Assembly: GCF_024054535.1 (NCBI RefSeq)
Contig: NZ_JAMXLV010000019.1
Location: 1-64,000 of the forward strand
Length of the DNA stretch: 64,000 nucleotides
Direction of reading: 5' to 3'
Origin: Thermococcus alcaliphilus
Lineage (GTDB): Archaea; Methanobacteriota_B; Thermococci; Thermococcales; Thermococcaceae
Both the position numbers and the translations under genes were made by a program. The notes under the pieces were generated by a model. The model worked only from the letters and a program-made list of their open reading frames with translations, did not search any database and had not been told where the DNA came from. Positions 44,078 to 52,898 of the stretch are shown one piece after another (the first letter of the stretch is position 1; each line of letters starts with the position of its first letter).

Positions 44078-44878
44078 TTACTTTTTCCATGCCCACCATA
44101 TTAAGTTTGCCCCATCTGTGGACTCCATTAATCCTTCAGCCACCATATCAACTACAAAGTCTATCATGGCATCCTTGTCAATCCTGACAGGCTTTTCAAA
44201 GCCGAAAAAGTACTTAGCCTCAAAGAATCCAATGTGGAGAAACCTAAGGGGATTTAACAGTGCCACATCCTCAATAAACTTCAAATCAAATGGAAAATCC
44301 CCAATGACGAGATTGATTCCCCTTTCTTTGGCGATATCTTTCAGCTTTTCCTCATCTGGATAAAAGAGCTCTCTAAGAGAGCCGTCTATTGGTTCATAGC
44401 TTATTTTTGGAAATGTGTACTTGATACCGATTTTCTTAGTTTTTAACCCCAATTTTTCAGCAAAGCCTATCATGGCCTTTGCATTAAAGCTGAGAAAAAC
44501 AAGGGCTCTCTCGTCTACTCTTAACTCGGGCCACTTTCGGGGAGGAAATTTAAACTCTGCCTCGATTATTGGTTCCAAAAATTCCAAAAAAGTTCCTCTA
44601 ATCCTTTCCAAATTTTTTTCGAGCTTTTTCTGCTTTATAAGCAGGTCAAGCTTTGAATATACTGTAACCTGCTTCACGCCGAGTTCTTCTCTAAGCTTTC
44701 CGATTACAAAGCTGTTCCCGATTATTGCACTTTTATCACTTCTATCTCTGCCTATTATAAACAGCTTATCTCCTTCCCTGTCATACCTAATTTCATCTAT
44801 CACAAATGGCACTAGGGGAAAACCGTTTTCTTTTCTTATTCTGTTGACCTTCTCACTTATCTCTTCTATTGTAAACAT
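44078..44878 (-). CDS. Conserved archaeal protein, 266 aa
   Basis: I do not recognise the function; it may be the UPF0128 family, from memory only. It is soluble with an N-terminal part (SEKVNRIRKENGFPLVPFVIDEIRYDREGDKLFIIGRDRSDKSAIIG shape) and a C-terminal helical part ending GANLIWWAWKK. ATG 44878 overlaps the stop of the upstream gene by a few bases and has GGTGAGCTG ahead. Grouped with the UPF0200 kinase and the TBP-like small protein, hinting at a shared housekeeping role. Confidence 0.65.
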   Translation of the reverse strand: MFTIEEISEKVNRIRKENGFPLVPFVIDEIRYDREGDKLFIIGRDRSDKSAIIGNSFVIGKLREELGVKQVTVYSKLDLLIKQKKLEKNLERIRGTFLEFLEPIIEAEFKFPPRKWPELRVDERALVFLSFNAKAMIGFAEKLGLKTKKIGIKYTFPKISYEPIDGSLRELFYPDEEKLKDIAKERGINLVIGDFPFDLKFIEDVALLNPLRFLHIGFFEAKYFFGFEKPVRIDKDAMIDFVVDMVAEGLMESTDGANLIWWAWKK

Positions 44879-45153
44879 CAGCTCACCTTGTACGCCTTGA
44901 TGCACTCGTAGATTTCTTGGGCAATTTTTAAAGCTTCCTCTTTGTTGTTTGTTTCCTTGACTATAATTTTTCCACTCGGGAATATGCTTATGTCATATGT
45001 CTTTCTAACAAGGGCTAAGAACTTGGTTACTCGCTTTATCTGGTAGCCTTTCTCCGCTAAGCATTCGCAGACTTCCTCGAGGTCTAAATCAAACTTTTCT
45101 TTAGGGGTTACGTTTATTGCCTTCATGCTGGTACATGGCTTTGCAACCAGCAT
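44878..45153 (-). CDS. Small protein with a TBP-like half fold, 91 aa
   Basis: The segment TYDISIFPSGKIIVKETNN followed by a helix KEEALKIAQEIYECI copies the strand-turn-strand-helix of one TATA-binding-protein repeat (the F-x-SGK-x-x-V core), and the first part also shows helix then strand. One repeat of TBP fold is found in some nucleic-acid binding domains. ATG 45153 is preferred because GGTGGTTCT precedes it. First gene of the unit with the 266-aa protein and the kinase. Function unknown. Confidence 0.6.
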   Translation of the reverse strand: MLVAKPCTSMKAINVTPKEKFDLDLEEVCECLAEKGYQIKRVTKFLALVRKTYDISIFPSGKIIVKETNNKEEALKIAQEIYECIKAYKVS

Positions 45154-45221
45154 AGAACCACCAACCAGAATTTATGAACCGTACTTCATAAAATTTATTG
45201 ATTGAAAGAAAAGGTCGAACA

Positions 45222-45794
45222 TCATCGCTTCCAGAGGGCAAATCCCAAAATTGAGATCAGCAAAAGCGCCCCCAGTGAAAGGATAATTTTTGTTGGGGCA
45301 CTCTTTTCTTTTGTTAGATTCGGGGTGTCTGTTCCCTCTTCAAGGGTGAAACTTACCTCAATTTTTCCCGCTGGAAGTGTTATTTTATTGCCCTCAACTT
45401 CAAGGGGGACATCGCTCATATCCACCAAGCTTGCTCCTTCTGGTAATATAACGCTCACTGGATTGTCTGATTTCAATGAGATTGTCCAAACAAGGCCCTC
45501 TTGCTTAATCAAATCTGGAGTGGTGTAAGTAATCTTCACTATCTGGGCATCTTGAGTGTTTACGGTAATCTCGTTTCCGTTTATGTAATATTCAAGGGGA
45601 TTATCGTTTTCGTCGGTAACAAAGACGTCTTCGTAATGATCCCCAAGTAAAGATAATGTAACCTGCGTTGCATAATCATCAACGGGCACTTCGATTTCTA
45701 CAGTCGCATATCCGTCTCCATAGGGAGTTATGTTTACGTTCTCTGCACTTACAAGGGGAATAAAAAGCAATAAGGCAAGCAAAGCCTTTTTCAT
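45222..45794 (-). CDS. Exported, C-terminally anchored beta-rich protein
   Basis: About 190 residues. Signal peptide (KKALLALLLFIPLVSAE), a strand-rich outer domain with many Asp, Thr and Val, and a C-terminal membrane helix (IILSLGALLLISILGFALWKR) with a short basic tail. It would sit on the outer face of the membrane. The preceding gene encodes an exported coiled-coil protein 28 nt upstream, so they may act together. Function unknown. ATG 45794 follows GGTGGGAAGT. Confidence 0.65.
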   Translation of the reverse strand: MKKALLALLLFIPLVSAENVNITPYGDGYATVEIEVPVDDYATQVTLSLLGDHYEDVFVTDENDNPLEYYINGNEITVNTQDAQIVKITYTTPDLIKQEGLVWTISLKSDNPVSVILPEGASLVDMSDVPLEVEGNKITLPAGKIEVSFTLEEGTDTPNLTKEKSAPTKIILSLGALLLISILGFALWKR

Positions 45795-45822
45795 ACTTCC
45801 CACCTCCATAAAAAATTAGAAA

Positions 45823-47025
45823 TCAGAGATGCCTTAGGATAAACTCATCCACTCTATGGAGCATGTCCAGGGCGATTGCAAAGTGCATCTTTGCTTCTGC
45901 TGGCTTTTTGTGTTTTAGGAGCTCGATTCCAAGTCTTACCTCTTGTATCGAAGTTTTAAGCTGCAGTTCTGCCTTTCTTGTATCTACTCCTTTTCTCTTG
46001 AGCTCTCTCAAGGCCTTTGCATCCTTCTGAATTCTGCCGTTAATCTCTCTGAGAAATGCTCTCATGTCTCTCATCTTTTCTTGGGCTTCTCTCTCGTGGA
46101 ACTTTCTCTGGATAAATGCCATTGCTTTGTGAAATTCTTTTATGGTCTCTGCGTTCTCTCTCATGACTTGAAGGGCTTCGTCGTATTTTCCTTCATCCGC
46201 TAGGTCTTTAATCTCATCGTAGACTTTTCTAAACGCTTCAAACCTTTCCTGAAGTTCACTTGCATCGTAGCCTTTTTCTCCTGCCGCCTCAATTACCTTC
46301 TCTGCCACTTCTATTCCTCTTGCACCCTTCTCCAAGAACTCATTTACTATCTTGTCAGCGTTTGCCTCTACAAGTTCCTTTCTTATTTTCTTTAGTTCCT
46401 CGTCTAATGCCGCTTTTTTCTCCCTCGCAACTTCGAGGTCTTCTTTAGCTTTCTCGAAATCTCTGGCTTTTATGTCCTCTAACACAGTCCTGTAAGCCTC
46501 CTTAGTTTCTTGTAAAAGCATTGTTGCGTTTTCTACATCAATCCCCTGTTTTTGAGCGATCTCTATAGTTCTCTCAGCCATTCTAAAGTAGCCTTCCATT
46601 CTCTTTATTTCCTCTGGTAACCTTTCTTTGAGCTCCTCTTTTCCTCTTTCAAAGCTCTTCAGAACTTCTCTGTAGTGATGCATTGCCGTTAAGCCATTGA
46701 TTATGGTGTTGTAATAGTCGCCGCTTTCATAAGCAGCAAGGGCATCTTCCTTATATTCTTCGGCCAGTTGGTAGTGTCTCATAACGCTTGAGTTATCCGG
46801 CAAGTTTGTATTGTTAATTAGTCTTGTTGTTATTTCGCTCAGTCTTTCAAGGGCTGCAACAATATGCTCGGCTATCCTCTCCTCCTGCGTTATGTTTTGT
46901 ATTTCTGGTGGCAAAGGCTCTGTTTCATTTTCTATGGTGGTGTTTTCATCTGCCAGGCTCAAGCCCGCTGGTATTATGCTCCCAACCAACAGGGCTATTA
47001 ACACCCAAACTTTCAACCATCTCAT
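45823..47025 (-). CDS. Exported long coiled-coil protein
   Basis: About 400 residues. After a signal peptide (MRWLKVWVLIALLVGSIIPAG) and an N-glycosylation-rich stretch (NTT, NET, NIT, NNT, NSS), the rest is nearly all charged helix rich in Glu, Lys and Ala with heptad character and TPR-like spacing (YKEDALAAYESGDYYNTIINGL, DFEKAKEDLEVAREK, GKYDEALQVM). It may form a rod on the cell surface. ATG 47025 follows GGTGATGGAC. The promoter carries a 16-bp palindrome. No family is assigned with confidence. Confidence 0.65.
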   Translation of the reverse strand: MRWLKVWVLIALLVGSIIPAGLSLADENTTIENETEPLPPEIQNITQEERIAEHIVAALERLSEITTRLINNTNLPDNSSVMRHYQLAEEYKEDALAAYESGDYYNTIINGLTAMHHYREVLKSFERGKEELKERLPEEIKRMEGYFRMAERTIEIAQKQGIDVENATMLLQETKEAYRTVLEDIKARDFEKAKEDLEVAREKKAALDEELKKIRKELVEANADKIVNEFLEKGARGIEVAEKVIEAAGEKGYDASELQERFEAFRKVYDEIKDLADEGKYDEALQVMRENAETIKEFHKAMAFIQRKFHEREAQEKMRDMRAFLREINGRIQKDAKALRELKRKGVDTRKAELQLKTSIQEVRLGIELLKHKKPAEAKMHFAIALDMLHRVDEFILRHL

Positions 47026-47355
47026 GTCCATCACCATTCTTAACTAGGCTCTTTACCTATTTTAGGAACCCGGTGAAAAGAACGTTCCGGAACGTTTCAT
47101 TTTTTTGTATAGGCTTCCATAAACAGCTTTCTACACATACAACCCATTAAAAATTATGAAAATCTGCATGTGAACGATGAGAAACGATATTTTGGATTAA
47201 ATAAGGCTTAGATCTTTTTTAGAATGAGCTTCATAAAGGCCCCAGCATTCTTTAAACGATGGGTCTTGAACTTTGCTGTCTTGAAGGTGTGCACTTGAAG
47301 CGGGAATCTCCTCTATCCTCAAGTAAACTCCTCCAAAAGTTTAAAAAAGAAAAAA
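47026..47355. other. 330-bp intergenic region with an operator-like palindrome and short frames
   Basis: Near 47081-47096 lies a perfect 16-bp palindrome. Between about 47200 and 47330 the minus strand has short open frames: one with TTG after GGAGGAG (RIEEIPASSAHLQD...) and one ending VHTFKTAKFKTHRLKNAGAF to a stop near 47218. They overlap each other, so at most one is real; they may be the relic of an old gene. No RNA gene is evident. Confidence 0.4.
47081..47096. promoter_or_regulatory. 16-bp perfect palindrome upstream of the coiled-coil protein gene
   Basis: AACGTTCCGGAACGTT is self-complementary over all 16 bases. A minus-strand TATA-like CCTATACAA lies near 47108-47118, so the palindrome would cover the transcription start of the gene at 47025. 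It is a likely repressor site. Confidence 0.5.
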
Positions 47356-48552
47356 TTACCTTAAACTTTTCACAAGCTCCTCCATAACCCCAAGGAACGT
47401 TTCAACTTCTTCAATGCTGTTGTATACATGGAAAGAAGCCCTAACAGTTCCATTTATGCCAAGCTTTTTCATTACCGGCAATGCACAGTGATGACCGCTC
47501 CTTACCATAATGTTGTGCTCATCCAGAACGGCGGCAACGTCATGGGGGTGAAGCGGAGGGACGTTAAAACTCACAACTCCAGCATGCTTTTTGAGGTCTC
47601 TTGGTCCGTACCATGGAACTTCAAGCTCTGTTAAGCCTTCAGTTGTTCTTTTCACAAGCTTGTGCTCTTGCTTTTCGATTTTGTCTATGCCTATTTTTTC
47701 AATGTACTTTATTCCAGCAGCAAGACCTATTGCCCCTCCAATATTTGGCGTACCGGCTTCATAGCGCTCTGGTGGTTCGGTGAGCTTGTAATCGTAGAGA
47801 TCGACGTCTTCAATTGTTCCCCCACCTATTAACGGGGGCTCGAACACATCGAAGAATTCCTCCCTTATGTAAAGCACTCCTATTCCAGTTGGGCCCATTG
47901 GCCCTTTGTGTCCCGAAAATGCCAAGAAGTCTGCGTGAAGTTTGTTAACGTCAACCTCCATGTGGCCAACGCTTTGGGCTGCATCGACAACAAATATTGC
48001 TCCTTCTTCTTTTGCCATCTTTCCGATTTCTTCTACCTCGTGGATAACTCCAAGAGCATTGGAGACATGCTGTATGGCTACAAGCTTTGCTCCCTTGATT
48101 TTCTTCTCCGCATCCGCTAAATCCAAGTTTCCTTCGTTGTCTCCTTCGATTATCTCCAGTTTCAGTCCAAGTTTTTTGGCTAATCTCTGCCAAGGGAGCA
48201 AGTCGGAGTGATGTTCGTAGGGAGTTGTCACTATCTTGTCTCCTTTCTTAAAAATCCCCTCCAAACCAAGAGCCGTTAAATTCAAGCTTTCACTCGTGTT
48301 CTTTGTGAACACAATCTCCTCAAATTTAGCTCCAATGAACTTTGCTGTGATTTCCCTTGCCTTTTCATATTCATGGGTCGCCTTTTGAGAGAGCCTGTGA
48401 ACTCCACGGTGGACGTTTGCCCTATATTTCAAATAATACTCGTCCATGGCCTCAACAACTGGTTTGGGGGTTAGAGAAGTTGCGGTGTTGTCAAAATATA
48501 TAACTTCTTGCGTTAAAGGGATGTCTTTCCGAACATCTTCGGGTATTCTCAT
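47356..48552 (-). CDS. SufS-type cysteine desulfurase
   Basis: PLP enzyme of about 398 residues that releases sulfur from cysteine for iron-sulfur clusters and other thio-compounds. The PLP lysine lies in FSGHKGPMGPTG near residue 222, the PLP-binding acid in VVDAAQSVGH, and the sulfur-carrying cysteine in VRSGHHCALPVM near 362, as in SufS/CsdA. ATG 48552 (MRIPEDVRKD) has GGTGGTTGGC; the in-frame Met codons further upstream do not. No SufE or SufBCD gene is next to it. Divergent from the S-component-like gene. Confidence 0.88.
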   Translation of the reverse strand: MRIPEDVRKDIPLTQEVIYFDNTATSLTPKPVVEAMDEYYLKYRANVHRGVHRLSQKATHEYEKAREITAKFIGAKFEEIVFTKNTSESLNLTALGLEGIFKKGDKIVTTPYEHHSDLLPWQRLAKKLGLKLEIIEGDNEGNLDLADAEKKIKGAKLVAIQHVSNALGVIHEVEEIGKMAKEEGAIFVVDAAQSVGHMEVDVNKLHADFLAFSGHKGPMGPTGIGVLYIREEFFDVFEPPLIGGGTIEDVDLYDYKLTEPPERYEAGTPNIGGAIGLAAGIKYIEKIGIDKIEKQEHKLVKRTTEGLTELEVPWYGPRDLKKHAGVVSFNVPPLHPHDVAAVLDEHNIMVRSGHHCALPVMKKLGINGTVRASFHVYNSIEEVETFLGVMEELVKSLR

Positions 48553-48632
48553 GCCAACCACCGTAGAATTTATTTTCATGGAACATATAAATGCTTTGCT
48601 TCTCATTTTTGTCCTCCCAAATATTCCGATTA

Positions 48633-48664
48633 TGGAACAAAATTTTATAAAGATTGGAACAAAA
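48633..48664 (+). promoter_or_regulatory. Direct repeats flanking a TATA box
   Basis: TGGAACAAAA occurs at 48633-48642 and at 48655-48664, two helical turns apart, on either side of a TATA box (TTTTATAAA, 48643-48651). A partial copy (TGGAACATAT) lies at 48579-48588 near the desulfurase start. This looks like a cooperative regulator site for the membrane protein gene at 48683. Confidence 0.45.
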
Positions 48665-48682
48665 GCACGGGTGGTGGTTTAA

Positions 48683-49270
48683 ATGAAGGCTAGGGAGATA
48701 GGATTAATCGGACTGCTGCTGAGCTTATCTTTGGTATTGCAGATTTCCCCACTTAAGGTTCCGACTCAATGGGGAATGACAATTGATCTTGTAGCCGTCC
48801 CGATAGTGGTTATCTACATTTTGTTGGGCTTTTGGAGCAGTGTAACAGCTTTAGTGTTATTGTTTTTGGGTTTGAGTTTAGTATCGTCTGCCTCTTGGTT
48901 GGGAGCCAGTATGAAGTTCTTTGCAACCTTGAGTGTGGTAATAGGCCTTGAAATTGCTAAAAGGATCACAAGGTTTGACTTCAAGAACTACAAGAGGGAG
49001 AGAGACCTTGTAATATTTGTGCTTGTGGCGTATCTGATAGGAATTGCGATAAGGATCCCCGCAATGGTTGCAATGAACTACTACTATGCCCTACCGCTGT
49101 GGCTGGGCATTCCAAGAGAACAAGTAATTCCAACTATTGAAGAGTGGTTCCATATTCCATTCTGGCTAGTGATAGGCATTCCAAATGCCATTCAAAGTGC
49201 TGTGGATGTTGTGATCGGTATTCTCGTCGCTCTGCCGGTTATTAGGTCGCTACCGCACATCCTTGAGTGA
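48683..49270 (+). CDS. ECF-transporter S-component-like membrane protein
   Basis: 195 residues, about six hydrophobic segments. The N-terminal ALGL-like GLIGLLLSLSLVLQISPLKVPTQWGMTIDLVAVPIVV resembles vitamin-binding S components of energy-coupling-factor importers, which share ATPases encoded elsewhere. Its vitamin is unknown. ATG 48683 follows GGTGGTTT. Promoter with direct repeats at 48633-48664. Converges on the C5-epimerase-like gene with a 21-nt overlap. Confidence 0.65.
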   Translation: MKAREIGLIGLLLSLSLVLQISPLKVPTQWGMTIDLVAVPIVVIYILLGFWSSVTALVLLFLGLSLVSSASWLGASMKFFATLSVVIGLEIAKRITRFDFKNYKRERDLVIFVLVAYLIGIAIRIPAMVAMNYYYALPLWLGIPREQVIPTIEEWFHIPFWLVIGIPNAIQSAVDVVIGILVALPVIRSLPHILE

Positions 49271-50374
49271 TCTCTTCCATTTTTCTGCATATTCTTTAAA
49301 GATTTCATTTTCCGTTTTTTCATAGAGCCATTCCAAGAGCTGGATATGGAGTTCGTGGTATTTTCTCATTGCTTTTCCATGAATGTTCGAGTATAAACTC
49401 CATCCTTCCTTATCAAAGTACGGAAGAGCCTTTGCAACAGAGACTGTCCCGTTGTCAAATAGCTCTTTTGCATAAGGGTCTTTCGTGATTTCCCAGTAGT
49501 AGTAGAGGCCTTGGAGTGCTATAATGTGCCCATTTAAAACCAGTTCATTTGGATTGTATCCATACTCTAGAATCCAAAGTCCATATGGAGAATTCACTAC
49601 AAATCCTCCTTCTTTGTAGGGGATCTTAAAGGAATTGAGGAAGAGTTTTGCTGTTTTTAGGTATGTTTTGTTGTTTGTTATTTGGTATGCTTTAGCGTAT
49701 AATCCTGCTCCTAAGCCTTGGGCATAACCAGAAACCCAAGGTACAGAAGAATTCTCAAAATGAAAATAATTCAAAAACAAAGCATACTCAATTTTGTCTT
49801 TCTTTCTGAGAATCATAACCCCTTCCAGCTCATCCAAGATTTTTAGGGCTTCTTCTATGTTCCCATTCTTAAAGTACAGATCAGCCCAGTGAAGGGCACT
49901 TACCGGATACAGAACAAGCCCCCTGAAATTGTAATGCACAAAGGGGAGGGAGGTGTTAAGTCCCCCTTCAGCAAAGAAAACATTTCCATAGGGGCTTTTG
50001 TTTTCAAAGGTTATTGGGTAAAAGCTTCTTAGTGGAGATATGTATCTGGAATAATACTCGTTGTTGGCCTTTAGGGTCAAGTGCAGCATCTTAACCTCCC
50101 CTATGCTCAGGTTTCCTTCCCTTTTCAAGACCTCTGCAAAGGTTCTTGTTGAGTAACCTGCTTCTACACTTGAAAACAAGAAAAGGACATTTGTGGTGCT
50201 TAAGAACTTGAAGAAGTTATCTAAAACAACCTTTTGGTTCTCGTTTAAGATATTCTTCAATGTATCGGCTCTTTCCGTTATAGTCCTCTTTGAAAATTCA
50301 AAGCTTCCGAGATATGAACCCGTTAAAAGGAGGAAGAGCAGTAGCAGAGAGTAGAACTTCTTTACCGGACTCAT
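49250..50374 (-). CDS. Membrane-anchored glucuronyl C5-epimerase-like protein, copy 2
   Basis: About 374 residues. One N-terminal hydrophobic segment (FYSLLLLFLLLTGSYLG) anchors it, and the rest matches the C-terminal catalytic domain of D-glucuronyl C5-epimerases (alpha/alpha toroid): PWVSGYAQGLGAGLYAKAY near 217, then LNGHIIALQGLYYYWE. It may epimerise or cut uronic acids of surface polysaccharide. ATG 50374 overlaps the stop of the upstream paralogue (4 nt) and has GGAGGATCTC. A 40-residue block is identical to the paralogue. Confidence 0.75.
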   Translation of the reverse strand: MSPVKKFYSLLLLFLLLTGSYLGSFEFSKRTITERADTLKNILNENQKVVLDNFFKFLSTTNVLFLFSSVEAGYSTRTFAEVLKREGNLSIGEVKMLHLTLKANNEYYSRYISPLRSFYPITFENKSPYGNVFFAEGGLNTSLPFVHYNFRGLVLYPVSALHWADLYFKNGNIEEALKILDELEGVMILRKKDKIEYALFLNYFHFENSSVPWVSGYAQGLGAGLYAKAYQITNNKTYLKTAKLFLNSFKIPYKEGGFVVNSPYGLWILEYGYNPNELVLNGHIIALQGLYYYWEITKDPYAKELFDNGTVSVAKALPYFDKEGWSLYSNIHGKAMRKYHELHIQLLEWLYEKTENEIFKEYAEKWKRSLKDVR

Positions 50375-51906
50375 CCGAGATCCTCCGGTTTTAATCCTCT
50401 GTAAATTAGGTAATTGTTCCATTTTCTGGCATAATTGAGAAAGTACTCATCGCCGGTAACATCGTATAACCATTTTAAGAGCCTTATGTGGAGTCTGTGG
50501 TAGAACTCGCTCGCGTCCCCGTGAATGTTTGAGTATCTACTCCACGAGTTGGTGTCAAAGATTGGGAGTGCCCTCTTTGTGCTCTCTACTCCAGCTTTGA
50601 ATAGTTTCCATGCTTTTTCATCTTTCGTGATTTCCCAGTAGTAGTAGAGGCCTTGCAAAGCTATTATGTGGCCGTTTAAGACCAGCTCATTTGAATTGTA
50701 GTTGTATTCGAGATACCATGGCCCGTATTTTGTATCTGCAACAAATCCGTTCATTTCTAAAGGCAGGTCAAATGAATTTAATAGCAGGTTTGCTGTTTTT
50801 AGGTATGTTTTGTTGTTTGTTATTTGGTATGCTTTAGCGTATAATCCTGCTCCTAAGCCCTGAGCGTAGCCAGAAACCCAGGGAACGGAAGAATTCTCAA
50901 AATGAAAATAATTCAAAAACAAAGCGTAATCTTCGCCGTTGTAATTTCCATAATAGAGGAGCCCCTGAAGCTCGTCCAGGAGTCTTAGAGCTTTTTCATT
51001 ATCTCCCCTTTGGAAGTACAGGTCAACCCAGTGAAGGGCACTCACCGCATAGAGGTTTATTCCCCTCCCCCGGTAGTATATGAAGGGCAAAGAGGTGTTT
51101 AGTGCCCCCTTTATCTTTATTGGGGAGTAGTAGGGAGTGCTGTCCGAGAATATCACAGTAAAAAAGTCCTTTTGTGGTGAAGTAAAGCGAGAGTAGTACT
51201 CGTTATTGGCTTTCAGAGTTAGGTTGAAGACCTTTAGGTCAACGGGTGTGAGGGCTTTCCATTTTGCAAGCTCCCCAAAAGCCCGTAGTACATAGGAGGA
51301 ATCCCTATAGGATATGAGATAGGTGATGTTGCCTGTTTCGGAATACTTTTGCAGGAAAAAGCTGCTCAATTTTTTGTTTCTCTCGATTTCTCTCAGAATA
51401 TCTTCTGGAATTTTTCCATAGAGGCCTCTTATTTCTTCGAGCAGGGCTTCTTCTGGAGATAGAAAAACATCTTTTGGAATGCTCTCACCGATAACTCCCG
51501 ATTTATCCCTATCTGCTCTTATCCTAATGCTCTCATCTTGATAGTAGAGCTCCAAGGTAACAAGTACTTCTTCTCCATAGGGGAGCTTAAATGTAATCAG
51601 GTTTTTAGCATGCCCATTTTTTCCATACCAGTTTTTTACTCTTGCTTCCGCAATGAATGCAACGTTGACTTCTCCGTTATCTCCCCTTGCATATCCAACA
51701 AAAATGGGCTTATTGAATTCACTTATCGTTTTATCTCCCACTTTTATTTCCACTTCTGAAAAGTCAAAAACTGCGCTTTTTTCTTCTATCTGCACGTATA
51801 CTTTGACATTAGAGTTTATGGGGGATGAGTAGAGCCCATCTTCAACGGTAATGCATCCGAGAGAAAAAATTATCAGGAAAATGGGTATTATTTTAATTAG
51901 TTTCAT
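50371..51906 (-). CDS. Glucuronyl C5-epimerase-like lipoprotein, copy 1
   Basis: 511 residues. A signal with lipobox-like FSLGC is followed by an N-terminal beta-rich domain of about 150 residues missing from copy 2, then the same C5-epimerase-like toroid domain (PWVSGYAQGLGAGLYAKAY, LNGHIIALQGLYYYWEITKD). As a lipoprotein it would be on the cell surface, perhaps working with copy 2 on uronic-acid polymers. The two genes overlap by 4 nt and form one unit. Confidence 0.75.
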   Translation of the reverse strand: MKLIKIIPIFLIIFSLGCITVEDGLYSSPINSNVKVYVQIEEKSAVFDFSEVEIKVGDKTISEFNKPIFVGYARGDNGEVNVAFIAEARVKNWYGKNGHAKNLITFKLPYGEEVLVTLELYYQDESIRIRADRDKSGVIGESIPKDVFLSPEEALLEEIRGLYGKIPEDILREIERNKKLSSFFLQKYSETGNITYLISYRDSSYVLRAFGELAKWKALTPVDLKVFNLTLKANNEYYSRFTSPQKDFFTVIFSDSTPYYSPIKIKGALNTSLPFIYYRGRGINLYAVSALHWVDLYFQRGDNEKALRLLDELQGLLYYGNYNGEDYALFLNYFHFENSSVPWVSGYAQGLGAGLYAKAYQITNNKTYLKTANLLLNSFDLPLEMNGFVADTKYGPWYLEYNYNSNELVLNGHIIALQGLYYYWEITKDEKAWKLFKAGVESTKRALPIFDTNSWSRYSNIHGDASEFYHRLHIRLLKWLYDVTGDEYFLNYARKWNNYLIYRGLKPEDLG

Positions 51907-52001
51907 ATTTCCTCACAGTGGTTAAAAAGAGGGTTAGAGATATAAGCTTTTCTGGAAAAGGTTTATAACCTGGTTTTAAAAAAGAACAACTGGTGAAGAG
52001 C

Positions 52002-52898
52002 ATGAAAACCCCTTGTGAATTCTGGGCTGAGGAAGTTATGCCCAACCTCAGGGCAAATGTTGCTCGGATTTTATACTCCAAAGGCTTAACTCAGGCGAAA
52101 ATAGCGGAACACCTGGGAATTACCCAAGCGATGGTTAGCAAATACCTAACTGGCAAGTATAGAAGGCTGAGTGGTGAACTTGGTAAGGAGGTTGAAAAGG
52201 TCGCTCAAGAGGTTGCGGGGCTTATTCTGTATGGGGCAAAAAAGGAGGACTTGGTAAGGTTTTTGAACAGAAAGTTCTTTGAAATGTTCAGGAGCGGAAT
52301 TCTTTGCAAGGGCTATTTGGATTACATTGGTAGCAGTGATGAGTCTCTATGCCGAGAAATATTCACTGAAGAGCCTTCAAGAACTCAGATTTTAGAAGAG
52401 CTTTCCTTGGCCTTAAGTGAGTTGCTTCGTGATGAGAAGTTTTTGGAGTTAATTCCTGAGGTCAGAAGCAACTTTGCCTATTCCCTTCCAAAACCAAAAG
52501 AAAAGAACGATGTTGCTGCCATTCCAGGGAGGATAACAGTGGTAAAGGGAAAAGCCTACGCTTTGCCTCCAGAATTTGGGGTGAGCGAACACATGGCAGA
52601 GGTGTTGATTGGGCTTTCTGAAATTTTTCCCGAAGTTAGAAGTGTTTTGAACATAAGGTACGACGAGAAAATATCGGGTGCCCTTAAAAAGGCAGGTTTT
52701 AAAGTTGGAACTGTAGAAAAAAGCGAGAGAAGCGAGGAAGAAACCGTTAAACTAATCACCGAAGAGTTTAAGAAAAAAGGGATTCTTGATGCTGTGATAG
52801 ATAAGGGGGGATTCGGAATAGAACCTTGTGTTTATATCTTTGGCAAAAGCCCAATAGAGGTCGTTGAAAAAGTTAAAAAACTGGAGCGTTTTCTATGA
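52002..52898 (+). CDS. thiR: HTH plus ThiN domain transcription regulator
   Basis: About 298 residues. An N-terminal helix-turn-helix (LTQAKIAEHLGITQAMVSKYLTG, about residues 28-50) is joined to a ThiN domain (about 130-298; NVRSNFAYSLPKP, then GGFGIEPCVYIFGKSPIEV), the arrangement of archaeal ThiR repressors that sense thiamine phosphates. GGTGAAGAGC precedes ATG 52002. It overlaps the VanZ-like gene by 4 nt, and YjbQ follows, a gene linked to thiamine phosphate synthesis. A TATA-like GTTTATAACC lies near 51961-51970. Confidence 0.82.
   Translation: MKTPCEFWAEEVMPNLRANVARILYSKGLTQAKIAEHLGITQAMVSKYLTGKYRRLSGELGKEVEKVAQEVAGLILYGAKKEDLVRFLNRKFFEMFRSGILCKGYLDYIGSSDESLCREIFTEEPSRTQILEELSLALSELLRDEKFLELIPEVRSNFAYSLPKPKEKNDVAAIPGRITVVKGKAYALPPEFGVSEHMAEVLIGLSEIFPEVRSVLNIRYDEKISGALKKAGFKVGTVEKSERSEEETVKLITEEFKKKGILDAVIDKGGFGIEPCVYIFGKSPIEVVEKVKKLERFL

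Noticed and set aside
49481-50660. Shared DNA patches in the epimerase pair as an insertion element
   Set aside because: They lie in frame inside homologous coding positions, so duplication with gene conversion explains them better.
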